Shown: piece after piece, positions 25,412-34,438 of the stretch
Position numbering within the stretch: position 1 is the stretch's first letter
How the letters are laid out: each line of letters opens with the position of its first letter
NCBI GenBank assembly: GCA_910575665.1
Contig: CAJTFB010000018.1
Location: forward strand, 26,485 to 90,484
Direction of reading: 5' to 3'
DNA: 64,000 bases
DNA from: Eubacteriaceae bacterium
GTDB taxonomy: Bacteria > Bacillota > Clostridia > Lachnospirales > Lachnospiraceae
Translations under genes and position numbers: made by a program
Notes under the pieces: model-generated
Told to the model about the DNA's origin: nothing
Database searches by the model: none
The model's input: the letters and a program-made list of their open reading frames with translations, nothing else

Positions 25412-26809
25412 TCAGCTCACCCCTAGCTGTCTCAAACGGCTTCTCGCCTCAGCTGCCCGGCTGGAAGCCTCATCGATCTCAATAACCTTCTCATAGTATT
25501 CTATGGCCTTTTTCTTTTTCCCTCGCTGATGGTAAACCCGGCCCATAAAATACAACGCATCTAGATTCTCCGCGTCAACAGAAAGCACCTGTTTCAACAA
25601 TTTTTCCGCATCGTCATACTTTCCTCTGTTAAACTCAGCTCTTCCCTGTTCAAAGAGATTTTTCACATCCGCCTGGGTGATTTTCTTGGAAACCATCTTG
25701 AACAGTTCCTTCATCTCTTCTTTCTCAAAATCCGATTCTTTGTATTGGCTCACTGTACTGGCAGCCAGAAGCTTGTCACCATCATTATAATACTTAACAG
25801 CCAGAAGAAGATTGTTGCTCAATTCCAGCTTTGCCGTATTGGCGTCTTCTCCCTCGTCCAGTTTTTTCTGCAGTTTCGCCACATCTTGCTCCAGTTTTTC
25901 TTTCTGTTTCTGCACGGAAGACAACTGAGCCTCTTTCACAGACAACTGCTGATTGTTTTCAGCAATGCTGTCGGAATTATTTCCCAGGTTGTTTCCCAAA
26001 AGGGTGGGACGAATCAGCACAAAACTGACAACAAGACCGATAATCACTCCGATGATCACATTAATCACTGGCATCCAGTGCCGCTTCTCTTCCTTGTAAG
26101 CACCTACTGGTTGCACATTTGCCAAAGGATCCTTTTTGGGCTGTTGGCGATATGCCCTAGCGGAATTCTCCCGGCTCTTGCCTTCATTTTCACTAAATTT
26201 ATCACCGATCTCCTGCATGTAACGCAGAGTGGTCGTATTGTTATAGTCAATCCGCCTCGCCCGTTTGAGGCATTTGGCAGCTTTGGAATACTCTTTAGAC
26301 TTCATATACAACAGTGCCAGAAGTTGTAAGGCGCGGACAAATTTAGGATTCAGACTGACCACCTTTTTCAGTTGGATCACCGCCAGATCTTCATTGCCCC
26401 CCTTCGCCGCATTCAGCGCGGAGTTGTATTTTTTTATCGTTTGATTCACCGCATCCAGTGCTGTCTGGTTTTTCTGAATGACGTTGATATAATATTGTGC
26501 TCGGTTATTTTCCGGCTGAAGATATCGGCTAAGCACCCACTCACTCAATGCCGCTACAGTCTCCCCCATCTCGTTATACACAAGCCCCAGAAGATTGCGG
26601 GCATTGGTATTGTATTTATCAAACTGCAGACTTTTTTTCAATACCATGATTGCCCCAGAGAGATCACGCACCTGAGCTTTCTCCAGTCCCATGTTGTAGT
26701 ACGCATTTGAAATTCTTCTTACATGATATATGATCGACAGATCCTGTCCACAAAATCTGCAAATTTCCATCTCATCGTTTATGTTTGCATCACATCTTGG
26801 ACATCTCAT
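25412..26809 (-). CDS. Zinc-ribbon, TPR-repeat, single-pass membrane protein
   Basis: A 465-residue protein. It starts with a zinc ribbon (MRCPRCDANINDEMEICRFCG). Tetratricopeptide-like repeats (~residues 30-200) follow, then a membrane helix (VINVIIGVIIGLVVSFVLI, ~245-265) and a coiled coil (QLSSVQKQKEKLEQDVAKLQ). A second TPR block makes the C-terminus (FEQGRAEFNRGKYDDAEKLL… , ~370-460). The layout puts one repeat block in the cytoplasm and one outside. Relatives are common in Clostridia beside the sporulation operon, but the function is unknown. The ATG at 26809 has AGGAGG; a 47-codon frame sits 28 bp upstream. Confidence 0.7.
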   Translation of the reverse strand: MRCPRCDANINDEMEICRFCGQDLSIIYHVRRISNAYYNMGLEKAQVRDLSGAIMVLKKSLQFDKYNTNARNLLGLVYNEMGETVAALSEWVLSRYLQPENNRAQYYINVIQKNQTALDAVNQTIKKYNSALNAAKGGNEDLAVIQLKKVVSLNPKFVRALQLLALLYMKSKEYSKAAKCLKRARRIDYNNTTTLRYMQEIGDKFSENEGKSRENSARAYRQQPKKDPLANVQPVGAYKEEKRHWMPVINVIIGVIIGLVVSFVLIRPTLLGNNLGNNSDSIAENNQQLSVKEAQLSSVQKQKEKLEQDVAKLQKKLDEGEDANTAKLELSNNLLLAVKYYNDGDKLLAASTVSQYKESDFEKEEMKELFKMVSKKITQADVKNLFEQGRAEFNRGKYDDAEKLLKQVLSVDAENLDALYFMGRVYHQRGKKKKAIEYYEKVIEIDEASSRAAEARSRLRQLGVS

Positions 26810-26837
26810 TGGAATCCTCCTAATTCTTTGTCGTACA

Positions 26838-26981
26838 TCACACCGTTGACCTAGTTTCTGAAATCAACTCTCTCACAATATCTGTCACATCCGTAAGATT
26901 ATTATTATTTACTGCATTTTCCACCTGTTCTACATCCAGGCTTGGCTCATATTTTTCTAGTTCTTCCTCAAAATTTATCAT
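26838..26981 (-). CDS. 47-aa acidic small protein of unknown function
   Basis: The ATG at 26981 has a strong GGGAGG site. The frame encodes MINFEEELEKYEPSLDVEQV, then an Asn run (NNNN) and a predicted amphipathic helix (DVTDIVRELISETRST), ending TGA at 26838. The good ribosome site, the placement 28 bp upstream of the TPR gene and the promoter at 27050-27078 support expression. I do not recognise the family. Confidence 0.6.
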   Translation of the reverse strand: MINFEEELEKYEPSLDVEQVENAVNNNNLTDVTDIVRELISETRSTV

Positions 26982-27049
26982 CTTCTGACCTCCCTTTTAG
27001 CATAATGGCCATCGTCAATCATCATCACTAGGCAATTGCCCTATGAAAC

Positions 27050-27078
27050 ATAATACCTATTTTTATAGAAAAAAGCAA
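27050..27078 (-). promoter_or_regulatory. Promoter of the 47-aa ORF and TPR gene
   Basis: TTGCTT (27078-27073), a 17-bp spacer and TATTAT (27055-27050). Upstream of it lie two TTTGTCAAAAA sequences (27092-27125) that resemble Spo0A boxes. Confidence 0.5.
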
Positions 27079-27137
27079 GGGGAAAAACGTGTTTTTTGAC
27101 AAAAGCTATCGCAATTTTTGACAAATCCAAAACAACA

Positions 27138-28040
27138 TTATTTTAGCTCTCTCAGTTTCCGGTAAAATGTGGATCGGGACACAATTCCCAGGCGCTGCAT
27201 CGCCTCCGCCTCGGATATCTTTTTGGCATGAAACAGATCGGATATTTTTTGAATCTTTTCAGGTTCGATCTGCATCGGCCGGCGTCCGCGATAAGCCCCT
27301 CTGCTTTTTGCCCCTTCTACTCCCCGGCGGTGTTTTAGCATCTGTAAACTTTTTCCCGCATAATATTGTCTCTGAAGGATCGATAATACTGCACTTCTTA
27401 CCGTTTTGTCTATAACAATTTTCTCCTTTTTAAACCTTATCACTGCTCCCGTAGCTACCATACGAAGCAGATGTTCTGTGTAGACCGACGGGTTATTGGA
27501 AACCACGCTCTGATTGCTGATAAGAACCTGATCCCCATACTGTAGCTGACATAACACAGTATTCAGGTCGTTATAAGCAAACTCTCTGGTCCCCTCCCGG
27601 TATGGTTCCAGGATCAAAGGATCACCGCCGCCATACTGCGACATTCGTATCAGCCATTCTAACCGGTTATAAGAATCCATACCCACTTCTTCCAATAGTT
27701 CCGCCAGATCTTCCCTGTCTTTAGACGGGCTTCTCATTGAAATAAACACTGGCTGTCTGTTGGCACGGTAGTAATGTTTTCGCCGAAGTTCCATGGCGAT
27801 TCCCGGAATCCCCTGAAATCCCTCCTCCCCCAAACCATCCACCACATCCCAGTAGGGAGAGATCACATACTGATAACCTGCTTCCGAAAATAATTGATAT
27901 TCTATTTTTCCCACACTGTACTTTTCTCCATAACGCCCCACCGCTTTGATTACCCCCACACTGGTGCTGACTATTTCACCGGACAACGGCGCTGTGTGCT
28001 TATTTATTGGCTGGTTGTTTCTGAGCATATTTTTATACAC
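27138..28040 (-). CDS. Protein with a serine-recombinase-like C-terminal half, partner of a HipA-like gene
   Basis: A 300-residue protein, probably from GTG at 28040 or ATG at 28028. Residues ~1-150 are not recognised. From ~155 on the sequence follows the second half of a resolvase (NDLNTVLCQLQYGDQVLI…, then EGAKSRGAYRGRRPMQIEPE). It closes with a Hin/resolvase-type helix-turn-helix (KKISEAEAMQRLGIVSRSTF). The N-terminal catalytic serine strand of a resolvase is not visible, so recombinase activity is doubtful and DNA binding is more likely. It lies 18 bp after the HipA-like gene and is probably co-transcribed. It might do the job of HipB, which normally has an Xre-type helix-turn-helix; this is inference. 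Confidence 0.55.
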   Translation of the reverse strand: MYKNMLRNNQPINKHTAPLSGEIVSTSVGVIKAVGRYGEKYSVGKIEYQLFSEAGYQYVISPYWDVVDGLGEEGFQGIPGIAMELRRKHYYRANRQPVFISMRSPSKDREDLAELLEEVGMDSYNRLEWLIRMSQYGGGDPLILEPYREGTREFAYNDLNTVLCQLQYGDQVLISNQSVVSNNPSVYTEHLLRMVATGAVIRFKKEKIVIDKTVRSAVLSILQRQYYAGKSLQMLKHRRGVEGAKSRGAYRGRRPMQIEPEKIQKISDLFHAKKISEAEAMQRLGIVSRSTFYRKLRELK

Positions 28041-28058
28041 TCCCCTTTCCCAATCCTT

Positions 28059-28907
28059 TTACATCCGCTTCTCAAAGGGCCTCAACAAAAGGTTTTTATA
28101 TCGTTCTTCCAGAATTGTTATTAGAAATTTCTTACGAATGCTGCTGGTAAACGCCACACTCTCCACGAGATAATTTACTGCTGCAAAATCTATTTTTTGA
28201 ATCATTCTCCACAAAGCCCTGTCACATTCCCTGAAATGATGGCCGGAAATGATATCAAAATAAGAACGTGCTCTTCCTTTATGTTGGATCTTTGGTATCG
28301 GTATGTCAAATATCCTGCGCTGCATTTCTTCCTTTGAAGCCAGGATCTCACGACACTGTTCGTCCGTAACAACGTCTGGAAAAAGGCAGGAATCACTTCC
28401 CAGAACAGGGGCAGGAGAATACCAGTCTCCCTTTTTCAAAATCCCCCAGCTGCTACCGTCCCGTTCTCCATTTGCCACAAAAGCATCGATGATAACCATA
28501 TCCCAAAAAGTATTGATTATTACTTTTGCTGCTGACAGGCCAAGAAACATAGTCAGAGCCTCTATGATCTGCTCATATTCGTATTGTACTGGCTTGCCTG
28601 TAATATCCATAAAATATTCCCCCAGCTGGTCAAATGAGATAAAGGTCTCCTCTTTAGAAGTAAAGTCTTTGCACAGAACCACTTCCTCCCCCTGGCACGT
28701 TCCCAGCCAGGTATCCTGGGTCATGACTCCCAGCATGTCAAAGATATGGCTTCCCAAATATTCAGACACATGATCACAAACCACCCTACCTGATAAATTC
28801 CTTCGGTATTTTATGACATAATTTTCACCATTGATAAGGAGGCCGTCCTTCTTTCTCCTCCCGGCATAAAAGCGTCCATTTTTCCGATATCTGGATAATT
28901 CTCGCAT
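28059..28907 (-). CDS. HipA/CtkA-like protein, predicted pseudokinase
   Basis: A 282-residue protein from the ATG at 28907. YVIKYRR (Lys33, ATP lysine), SEYLGSHIFDMLGV, LGTCQGEEVVLCKDFT and FWDMVIIDAFVAN align with the HipA-type kinase core. In active relatives the catalytic loop reads GNxDRHxxN and is followed by a metal Asp in APxxDNG. Here the loop reads ANGERDGSSWG (Glu148 for Asp, Asp150 for His, Ser153 for Asn), and the later segment is APVLGSDSCLF (Gly170 for Asp). Loss of all three positions suggests no kinase activity. An alternative is a shifted metal site. The product is upstream of, and likely co-transcribed with, the 27138-28040 gene. Confidence 0.7.
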   Translation of the reverse strand: MRELSRYRKNGRFYAGRRKKDGLLINGENYVIKYRRNLSGRVVCDHVSEYLGSHIFDMLGVMTQDTWLGTCQGEEVVLCKDFTSKEETFISFDQLGEYFMDITGKPVQYEYEQIIEALTMFLGLSAAKVIINTFWDMVIIDAFVANGERDGSSWGILKKGDWYSPAPVLGSDSCLFPDVVTDEQCREILASKEEMQRRIFDIPIPKIQHKGRARSYFDIISGHHFRECDRALWRMIQKIDFAAVNYLVESVAFTSSIRKKFLITILEERYKNLLLRPFEKRM

Positions 28908-28930
28908 ATTTCATATCCCCTGCTCAATAA

Positions 28931-28962
28931 AATGCCAGAATCCAACAATGAATTCTGGCATT
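28931..28962 (-). terminator. Terminator of valS
   Basis: AATGCCAGAAT and ATTCTGGCATT arms with a ~10-nt loop, followed by TTTATT on the minus strand. Confidence 0.8.
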
Positions 28963-29024
28963 CTTCGATTCAATTCAGTCCCTAGCCTGACGATGCCGTC
29001 GAGCTAAAAGGATGGACCATGGTT

Positions 29025-31676
29025 TTACAATAACTGGGCTAGACGTTCCTTCACCTGAGCCATCATACTCTGGTATTTTTCCAGTTTGGCCCTCTCCTCT
29101 TCTATCTTTTTGGCTGGCGCCTTATTTACAAAGTTTGGGTTGCCCAGCATTCCCTCAGAACGTTTGAGTTCTCCCATCAATTTTTTCTCTTCCTTCTGAA
29201 GACGCTCGATCTCTTTCGCCACATCCACAAGCTCTGCAAAAGGCATGTAAATCGTTCCCTTGTCGATCACTACGGATACGGCATCCTGTTCGATACCCGA
29301 TTTGTCACTCTGGATCACCACCTCGCTGGCAAAGCCCAGAGTGGCAAAAAATACCTTATTGGTCTCAAATATTTCTTGTACCGCTGCATCCTCTGTCACA
29401 ACGATCACTTTTGCCTTTTTGCTCGGCGGAACATTCATCTCACCGCGGACATTACGGATTCCTTTTACGGCTTCTTTGATGCGCTCTACCGCTTCCATAT
29501 CTGCTTTGAAGGCAGCCGTCACTTCCGAATATACTGGCCAATCAGAAACCATGATAGAAACCTCTTCATTCTCCATAAGGGTACAATAAATCTCCTCCGT
29601 AATAAACGGCATATACGGATGAAGAAGTTTCAGCGCGTCAATCAGCACATTCTTTAGGGTATACAAAGCCGCTGCCTTGGTCTCGTCCTCTTCATTGTAT
29701 AGACGTGGTTTTACCATCTCGATATACCAGTCACAGAACTCTTCCCAGATAAAGTCATACATCTTCTGCACGGCAATTCCCAGATCAAAGGTCTCCATCA
29801 GAGCGGTGACATCTCTCACCAACTGGTTACATTTGGCAAGAATCCATTTATCCGCCTGGGTAAACTGGGAGGGATCCACTTCTTTGTCCGCCAGCCCCTC
29901 ATTCTGGGCAAAATTCATCATAATAAAGCGCGACGCATTCCACACTTTGTTGGCAAAGTTACGGCTTGCTTCCACCCGCTCCCAGTAAAAACGCATATCA
30001 TTTCCCGGCGCGTTCCCCGTCACCAGGGTCAGACGCAGGGCATCCGCACCATATTTGTCAATGACCTCAAGAGGATCGATGCCGTTGCCAAGAGATTTAC
30101 TCATCTTGCGCCCCTGGGAATCCCTCACCAGACCATGGATCAGCACAGTGTCAAAGGGCACCTGTCCCGTCTGCTCGATGCCGCTGAACATCATGCGCAT
30201 AACCCAGAACGGAATGATATCATATCCGGTCACAAGAGTATTGGTGGGATAAAAATATTTCATCTCTTCTGTTTCATCTGGCCATCCCAGCGTGGAAAAT
30301 GGCCACAGTGCAGAACTGAACCAGGTATCCAGAGTATCAGGATCCTGTCGCATTTTCTTGCCGCATTTTGGACAGTGCGCCTCATTTTCCTTGGTAACGA
30401 CCAGTTCGCCGCAGTCGTCACAGTAAAATGCAGGGATCTGATGCCCCCACCAGAGCTGCCGGGATATACACCAGTCGCGGATGTTCTCTAGCCAGTGAAA
30501 ATAGGTTTTGTTAAAATGGTCTGGAACAAAACGGGTCTCTCCCTTTTTTACAGCCTCGATCGCCGGTCCTGCCAAAGGTTTCATTTTTACAAACCACTGT
30601 TTGCTCACCTTGGGCTCTACCGTAGTTCCGCAGCGGTAGCAGGTTCCTACATTGTGGTCGTGATCCTCCACTTTCACCAGGGCTCCCTCTGCCTCCAGGT
30701 CTTTCACGATCTCTTTTCTCGCCTCATAACGGTCCATGCCTGCATATTTTTCATACTTATCCACGATCTTCGCATCGTCTGTCATCACATGGATCACAGG
30801 AAGATCGTGACGCAGACCAACCTCAAAGTCATTCGGATCGTGGGCTGGCGTGATCTTTACCACTCCAGTACCAAATTCCATATCCACATAATCATCTGCA
30901 ATCAGCGGAATTTCACGATGTACGATGGGAAGCACCAGCTTTTTACCCACCATATCTTTATACCGGTCATCTTTTGGATTTACCGCCACAGCAGTATCTC
31001 CCAGCAGTGTCTCCGGCCTGGTGGTCGCCAGATTGATATATCCGCTGCCATCGGCAAAAGGATAGCGCAGATGCCAGAAATGACCTTTCTGGTCTTCGTA
31101 CTCTACCTCTGCATCCGAGATGGACGTCAGACAGTGGGGACACCAGTTAATGATACGTTCTCCCCGGTAAATCAGCCCTTTATCATACAGTTTTACAAAG
31201 ACTTCCCTCACCGCCTTGTTGCAGCCCTCATCCATGGTAAACCGTTCTCTGTCCCAGTCACAGGATGAGCCCATCTTTTTCAGCTGGGATACGATCCGGC
31301 CGCCGTACTGTTTTTTCCAGTCCCAGGCTCTCTCTAAAAATTTCTCCCTTCCGATATCTTCCTTGGAAATGCCCTCTTCTCTCATTGATTCCACGATTTT
31401 TGCCTCGGTGGCAATGGAGGCGTGGTCCGTCCCCGGAAGCCACAGTGCTTCAAAGCCCTGCATTCTCTTAAACCGGATGATGATGTCCTGCAGCGTATTG
31501 TCCAGGGCATGTCCCATGTGAAGCTGCCCTGTGATGTTCGGCGGCGGAATCACAATCGTGTATGGCTTTTTATCCGGATTTACCTCTGCGTGAAAATACT
31601 TTTTGTTCACCCATTTGGTATAGAGACGGTCTTCGATGTCTTTTGGGTTGTAGTTCTTTTCCAGTTCTTTTTTCAT
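29025..31676 (-). CDS. valS: Valyl-tRNA synthetase
   Basis: An 883-residue class Ia synthetase. The HIGH motif is in PPPNITGQLHMGHAL, the editing CP1 domain includes TTRPETLLGDTAVAV, and the KMSKS loop is GRKMSKSLGNGIDP. A C-terminal coiled coil (EIERLQKEEKKLMGELKRSE…) is typical of ValRS. The ATG at 31676 follows AAAGGAAAGG. Expression is controlled by a valine T-box (31897-32217) and the promoter at 32230-32258; an unusual ~200-bp repeat block separates the T-box terminator from the gene. Confidence 0.97.
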   Translation of the reverse strand: MKKELEKNYNPKDIEDRLYTKWVNKKYFHAEVNPDKKPYTIVIPPPNITGQLHMGHALDNTLQDIIIRFKRMQGFEALWLPGTDHASIATEAKIVESMREEGISKEDIGREKFLERAWDWKKQYGGRIVSQLKKMGSSCDWDRERFTMDEGCNKAVREVFVKLYDKGLIYRGERIINWCPHCLTSISDAEVEYEDQKGHFWHLRYPFADGSGYINLATTRPETLLGDTAVAVNPKDDRYKDMVGKKLVLPIVHREIPLIADDYVDMEFGTGVVKITPAHDPNDFEVGLRHDLPVIHVMTDDAKIVDKYEKYAGMDRYEARKEIVKDLEAEGALVKVEDHDHNVGTCYRCGTTVEPKVSKQWFVKMKPLAGPAIEAVKKGETRFVPDHFNKTYFHWLENIRDWCISRQLWWGHQIPAFYCDDCGELVVTKENEAHCPKCGKKMRQDPDTLDTWFSSALWPFSTLGWPDETEEMKYFYPTNTLVTGYDIIPFWVMRMMFSGIEQTGQVPFDTVLIHGLVRDSQGRKMSKSLGNGIDPLEVIDKYGADALRLTLVTGNAPGNDMRFYWERVEASRNFANKVWNASRFIMMNFAQNEGLADKEVDPSQFTQADKWILAKCNQLVRDVTALMETFDLGIAVQKMYDFIWEEFCDWYIEMVKPRLYNEEDETKAAALYTLKNVLIDALKLLHPYMPFITEEIYCTLMENEEVSIMVSDWPVYSEVTAAFKADMEAVERIKEAVKGIRNVRGEMNVPPSKKAKVIVVTEDAAVQEIFETNKVFFATLGFASEVVIQSDKSGIEQDAVSVVIDKGTIYMPFAELVDVAKEIERLQKEEKKLMGELKRSEGMLGNPNFVNKAPAKKIEEERAKLEKYQSMMAQVKERLAQLL

Positions 31677-31711
31677 TTTTACCTTTCCTTTCTCACTTTA
31701 CCACAAGCGTG

Positions 31712-31813
31712 GGCTCATCGTTGAGGCTGGCGCCTTCTTTAACTTCGCATCTCGAAACTACGCCGCGCACACTCTTCGCCTGCTTTGCAGGCTCATCGTT
31801 GAGGCTGGCGCCT
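31712..31813. repeat. 24-bp direct repeat in the valS leader
   Basis: GGCTCATCGTTGAGGCTGGC plus GCCT occurs at 31712-31735 and again at 31790-31813. The second copy directly abuts the palindrome at 31817-31876. Confidence 0.85.
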
Positions 31814-31816
31814 CAT

Positions 31817-31876
31817 AGTTCCAGAAAGGCAGACACATTTTCGTGCAAGCACGAATGTGCCTGCCTTTCTGGAACT
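31817..31876. repeat. Long palindrome (hairpin), family A member, in the valS leader
   Basis: Perfect 16-bp arms AGTTCCAGAAAGGCAG and CTGCCTTTCTGGAACT enclose a second stem with the tip TTCGTGCAAGCACGAA. It has no T-run, so it is not a standard terminator. Its tip shares the GCAAGC design of the palindrome at 19479-19533. Confidence 0.8.
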
Positions 31877-31896
31877 GCGCGGCTTGTAGCGGACAA

Positions 31897-32217
31897 AAAT
31901 AGCTTCGGGCTGGTATCAGCCCGAAGCTATAAGATCTTCCGGTTTATCTGGTACCATCCCATTTATAAGGGCGAGCTGGTTCAGTCTCGCGGTACCACCT
32001 TATTTCAAATAAAGAGTTCACTTTATTCCTCATTCTGCTGATAACGGGGCAAACCGTCACTTTCTACTGAGCGCAGCGCCAGAGGCCACGCCGTTCAAAA
32101 ATCCTGCTCAGAAGCTACCTTCCATCATAAGGCTGCCCGAATGTCTTTCAGCCGGTGAACATTCTCTCTTTGGGGACCTATATGACGTACTCCTCTTCGT
32201 CAAAGCATTTTTTAATA
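31897..32217 (-). promoter_or_regulatory. Valine T-box riboswitch with terminator
   Basis: On the minus strand the hallmark T-box AAGGTGGTACCGCGAGA (around 31985-32001) lies in an antiterminator closed by ATAAGG/CCTTAT. The competing terminator is AGCTTCGGGCTG/CAGCCCGAAGCT followed by ATTTTTG (31897-31930). Stem I begins near 32205 (GACGAAGAGGAGTACGTC). The likely specifier is GTA (Val) at 32118-32116 in AAGGTAGCTTC. Uncharged tRNA-Val would stabilise the antiterminator and allow valS transcription. Confidence 0.93.
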
Positions 32218-32229
32218 TCTATATCCTTT

Positions 32230-32258
32230 ATAATAAATAATATTCTAATACCTGTCAA
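32230..32258 (-). promoter_or_regulatory. Promoter of the T-box-valS transcript
   Basis: TTGACA (32258-32253), a 17-bp spacer and TATTAT (32235-32230). Confidence 0.75.
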
Positions 32259-32311
32259 GTCAAAACTGAAAGTCACCAGCCTGGCCCATCGGTGCTAATT
32301 TTAACCTCGAT

Positions 32312-34399
32312 CTAATAAGTAAATTCACTTAAAAGCTGTTCCAGTTTGGCAATCTTCTCCCCACTCTGGTCCACAAGTTCCTGAGCATGAGCGGCAGCGC
32401 CCGCCAGGTGATTTGTCTTTTCTGCGATTTCTGAAACGCCTCCCGCTGACTCTCCTACCGTCTGGCCGATACGGTCCAAAGAGTGGACGATCTCTTCCAT
32501 CGCCCTGGCCAGATCTTCTACCAGGCTATGAACCGATGCCATAAATTCTTCAAAAGTAGCGGCATCCGAATGGTACGCAGCCCCCACCTCACGAAACTGC
32601 TGATAATCTCCCACAACATTTTTTTCCAGGAATTCCGTGGATGTACTGATGCAGGAACCCATATTTTTTACAGCGCTTTCCACCTCATAAACCATTTTCT
32701 TGATATCATCTGCTGACACCTGGGTCTGTCCTGCCAGACTTCCGATCTCCGACGCCACCACGGCAAATCCCTTGCCTGCCTCTCCGGCTCTGGCTGCCTC
32801 GATGGAAGCATTTAGCGCCAGAAGATTGGTCTGGGAGGAAATGTCGCTTATGGCCTGGATCAATTCATGGATCTTATCCACAGCTTTCGCCTGTTGAAGT
32901 GCCGACTCCGTATTTACCTTTAATTCTTCATAAACCTCTCTTGTTCGCTCATTGGCAGTCTTAGTATGGTTTTCCAACTCTTCCGCCCGCTGTTTGACTT
33001 CTCTGGATATATCACGTCCCCGGAGGGATACCTCGTTGATCTCCTGTACATTTCCATTTACATTTTCCACATTCCTCAATATGATATCCATCGTCGAAGC
33101 AGATTCCTCCATGCCGGCAGACATCTCTTCCATCGTAGCGGAATTTTCCTGGCAGAGATCATTTGTGGTCTTCATGACCTCATCCAGAGAAATGACGCCT
33201 TCTTTTACCACTGTACAAGAGTCGCTGATCTCTGATGTCATGCTTCCAAATTCATCCTGCATCAATTCCACCGCTCTGGACATCTGACCGATCTCATCTC
33301 TCCGTCGAGAAAGAGTTTGAATGCTAGGATCTTTCTTCAAATTCAGTTTAGCGATCTGATCCACCAGCTCCGTGATCCGGCAGATCGGCTTAGAAATCCT
33401 TCCGCTGATAAACCACCCGCAAATACAGGAGCAGAGCAGGCCGCACAGGAGGAACAACGCCATGATTTTCAATAGTGATACGGACTTTGCCTGTATATCC
33501 GATTCGGGCGCTGTCAATATGTATTTCATACCGTTTGCCAGTGTCAGATATGCCATCAATTTATTCTGCCCCTTATATTGATAGAAATTAACCTGATCCT
33601 CTTTCCCTGTATCGGCTATGATCTTTTCGGCTTCCGGGGCCATATCCTTTAGGCTGTCCCCCAGCTGATACTCTTTATGGGCTACGATATTATGGTTTGT
33701 ATCCACCAGACAGGAATAACCATTTTCGTAAATGGAGGCTTCCGATATCATGTTCTCGATGGTCTCCAGGCTGATATCCATCCCAATGATCCCCACAGAT
33801 TCATTTTCCATATAAACGGGTACTACATAAGAGATCATACTTACATTGATATTCTGATTCAGATAGGGATTCATCCAGGTCGGCTTTTTATTCTCCACAG
33901 GTATGTAATACCACCCCACATGCTCCAAATCATCTTTTTCAAATGTACTAAAATCCGTAGGTTCGATACTTTCAAACCCATCTTTCGTAGAATTTCTGGT
34001 GAGGAACAGTCCGGAAGTAGGCTCTGTAAAATCAGGATTGTATCGGATATACGCCGTAAGTGCTCCATCCGTCTTTTCGGCAAAATGGCGCAGTGTATCT
34101 TCCAGTCCCTCGGTGTACGCCTCCACATACTTCGGATCCGTCTTAAATTTTTCAAAATCTGTCAAATTACCCACAGAAATATCCGTCAAAGTGTCTACCG
34201 ACTGCTGGATCTTTGTGAGAATCCCGTCAAACTGCGTTTTCCTCTCCTCTGCCCTTGCCAGCATATAATCCTTAGAGTCACTGTCTGCCATATCGCTAGA
34301 AAACAGGTAGCTGAGTACTCCCAGACTCAGTCCCATAATTAGTGAACACACCACAGCGATCGTCGCTATCTTTCTTCTGATTGTATACATTTTCATCAT
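32312..34399 (-). CDS. Methyl-accepting chemotaxis protein with extracellular Cache domain
   Basis: Up to 695 residues; ATGs at 34399, 34396 and 34390 are all possible, with AAAGGGG upstream (34390 has the best spacing). An N-terminal membrane helix ([19 protein letters not shown]) is followed by a ~250-residue double-Cache sensor with [20 protein letters not shown] and [19 protein letters not shown]. Next come a second helix ([19 protein letters not shown]), a HAMP linker, and a coiled-coil signalling domain whose hairpin tip is [20 protein letters not shown]. It senses an unknown small molecule and signals to CheA. It follows the metalloprotease-like gene after ~40 bp on the same strand. 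Confidence 0.93.
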   Translation of the reverse strand: MMKMYTIRRKIATIAVVCSLIMGLSLGVLSYLFSSDMADSDSKDYMLARAEERKTQFDGILTKIQQSVDTLTDISVGNLTDFEKFKTDPKYVEAYTEGLEDTLRHFAEKTDGALTAYIRYNPDFTEPTSGLFLTRNSTKDGFESIEPTDFSTFEKDDLEHVGWYYIPVENKKPTWMNPYLNQNINVSMISYVVPVYMENESVGIIGMDISLETIENMISEASIYENGYSCLVDTNHNIVAHKEYQLGDSLKDMAPEAEKIIADTGKEDQVNFYQYKGQNKLMAYLTLANGMKYILTAPESDIQAKSVSLLKIMALFLLCGLLCSCICGWFISGRISKPICRITELVDQIAKLNLKKDPSIQTLSRRRDEIGQMSRAVELMQDEFGSMTSEISDSCTVVKEGVISLDEVMKTTNDLCQENSATMEEMSAGMEESASTMDIILRNVENVNGNVQEINEVSLRGRDISREVKQRAEELENHTKTANERTREVYEELKVNTESALQQAKAVDKIHELIQAISDISSQTNLLALNASIEAARAGEAGKGFAVVASEIGSLAGQTQVSADDIKKMVYEVESAVKNMGSCISTSTEFLEKNVVGDYQQFREVGAAYHSDAATFEEFMASVHSLVEDLARAMEEIVHSLDRIGQTVGESAGGVSEIAEKTNHLAGAAAHAQELVDQSGEKIAKLEQLLSEFTY

Positions 34400-34438
34400 C
34401 CCCTTTGATCTATTTTAGTAACATGTTATTCCTGTTTC

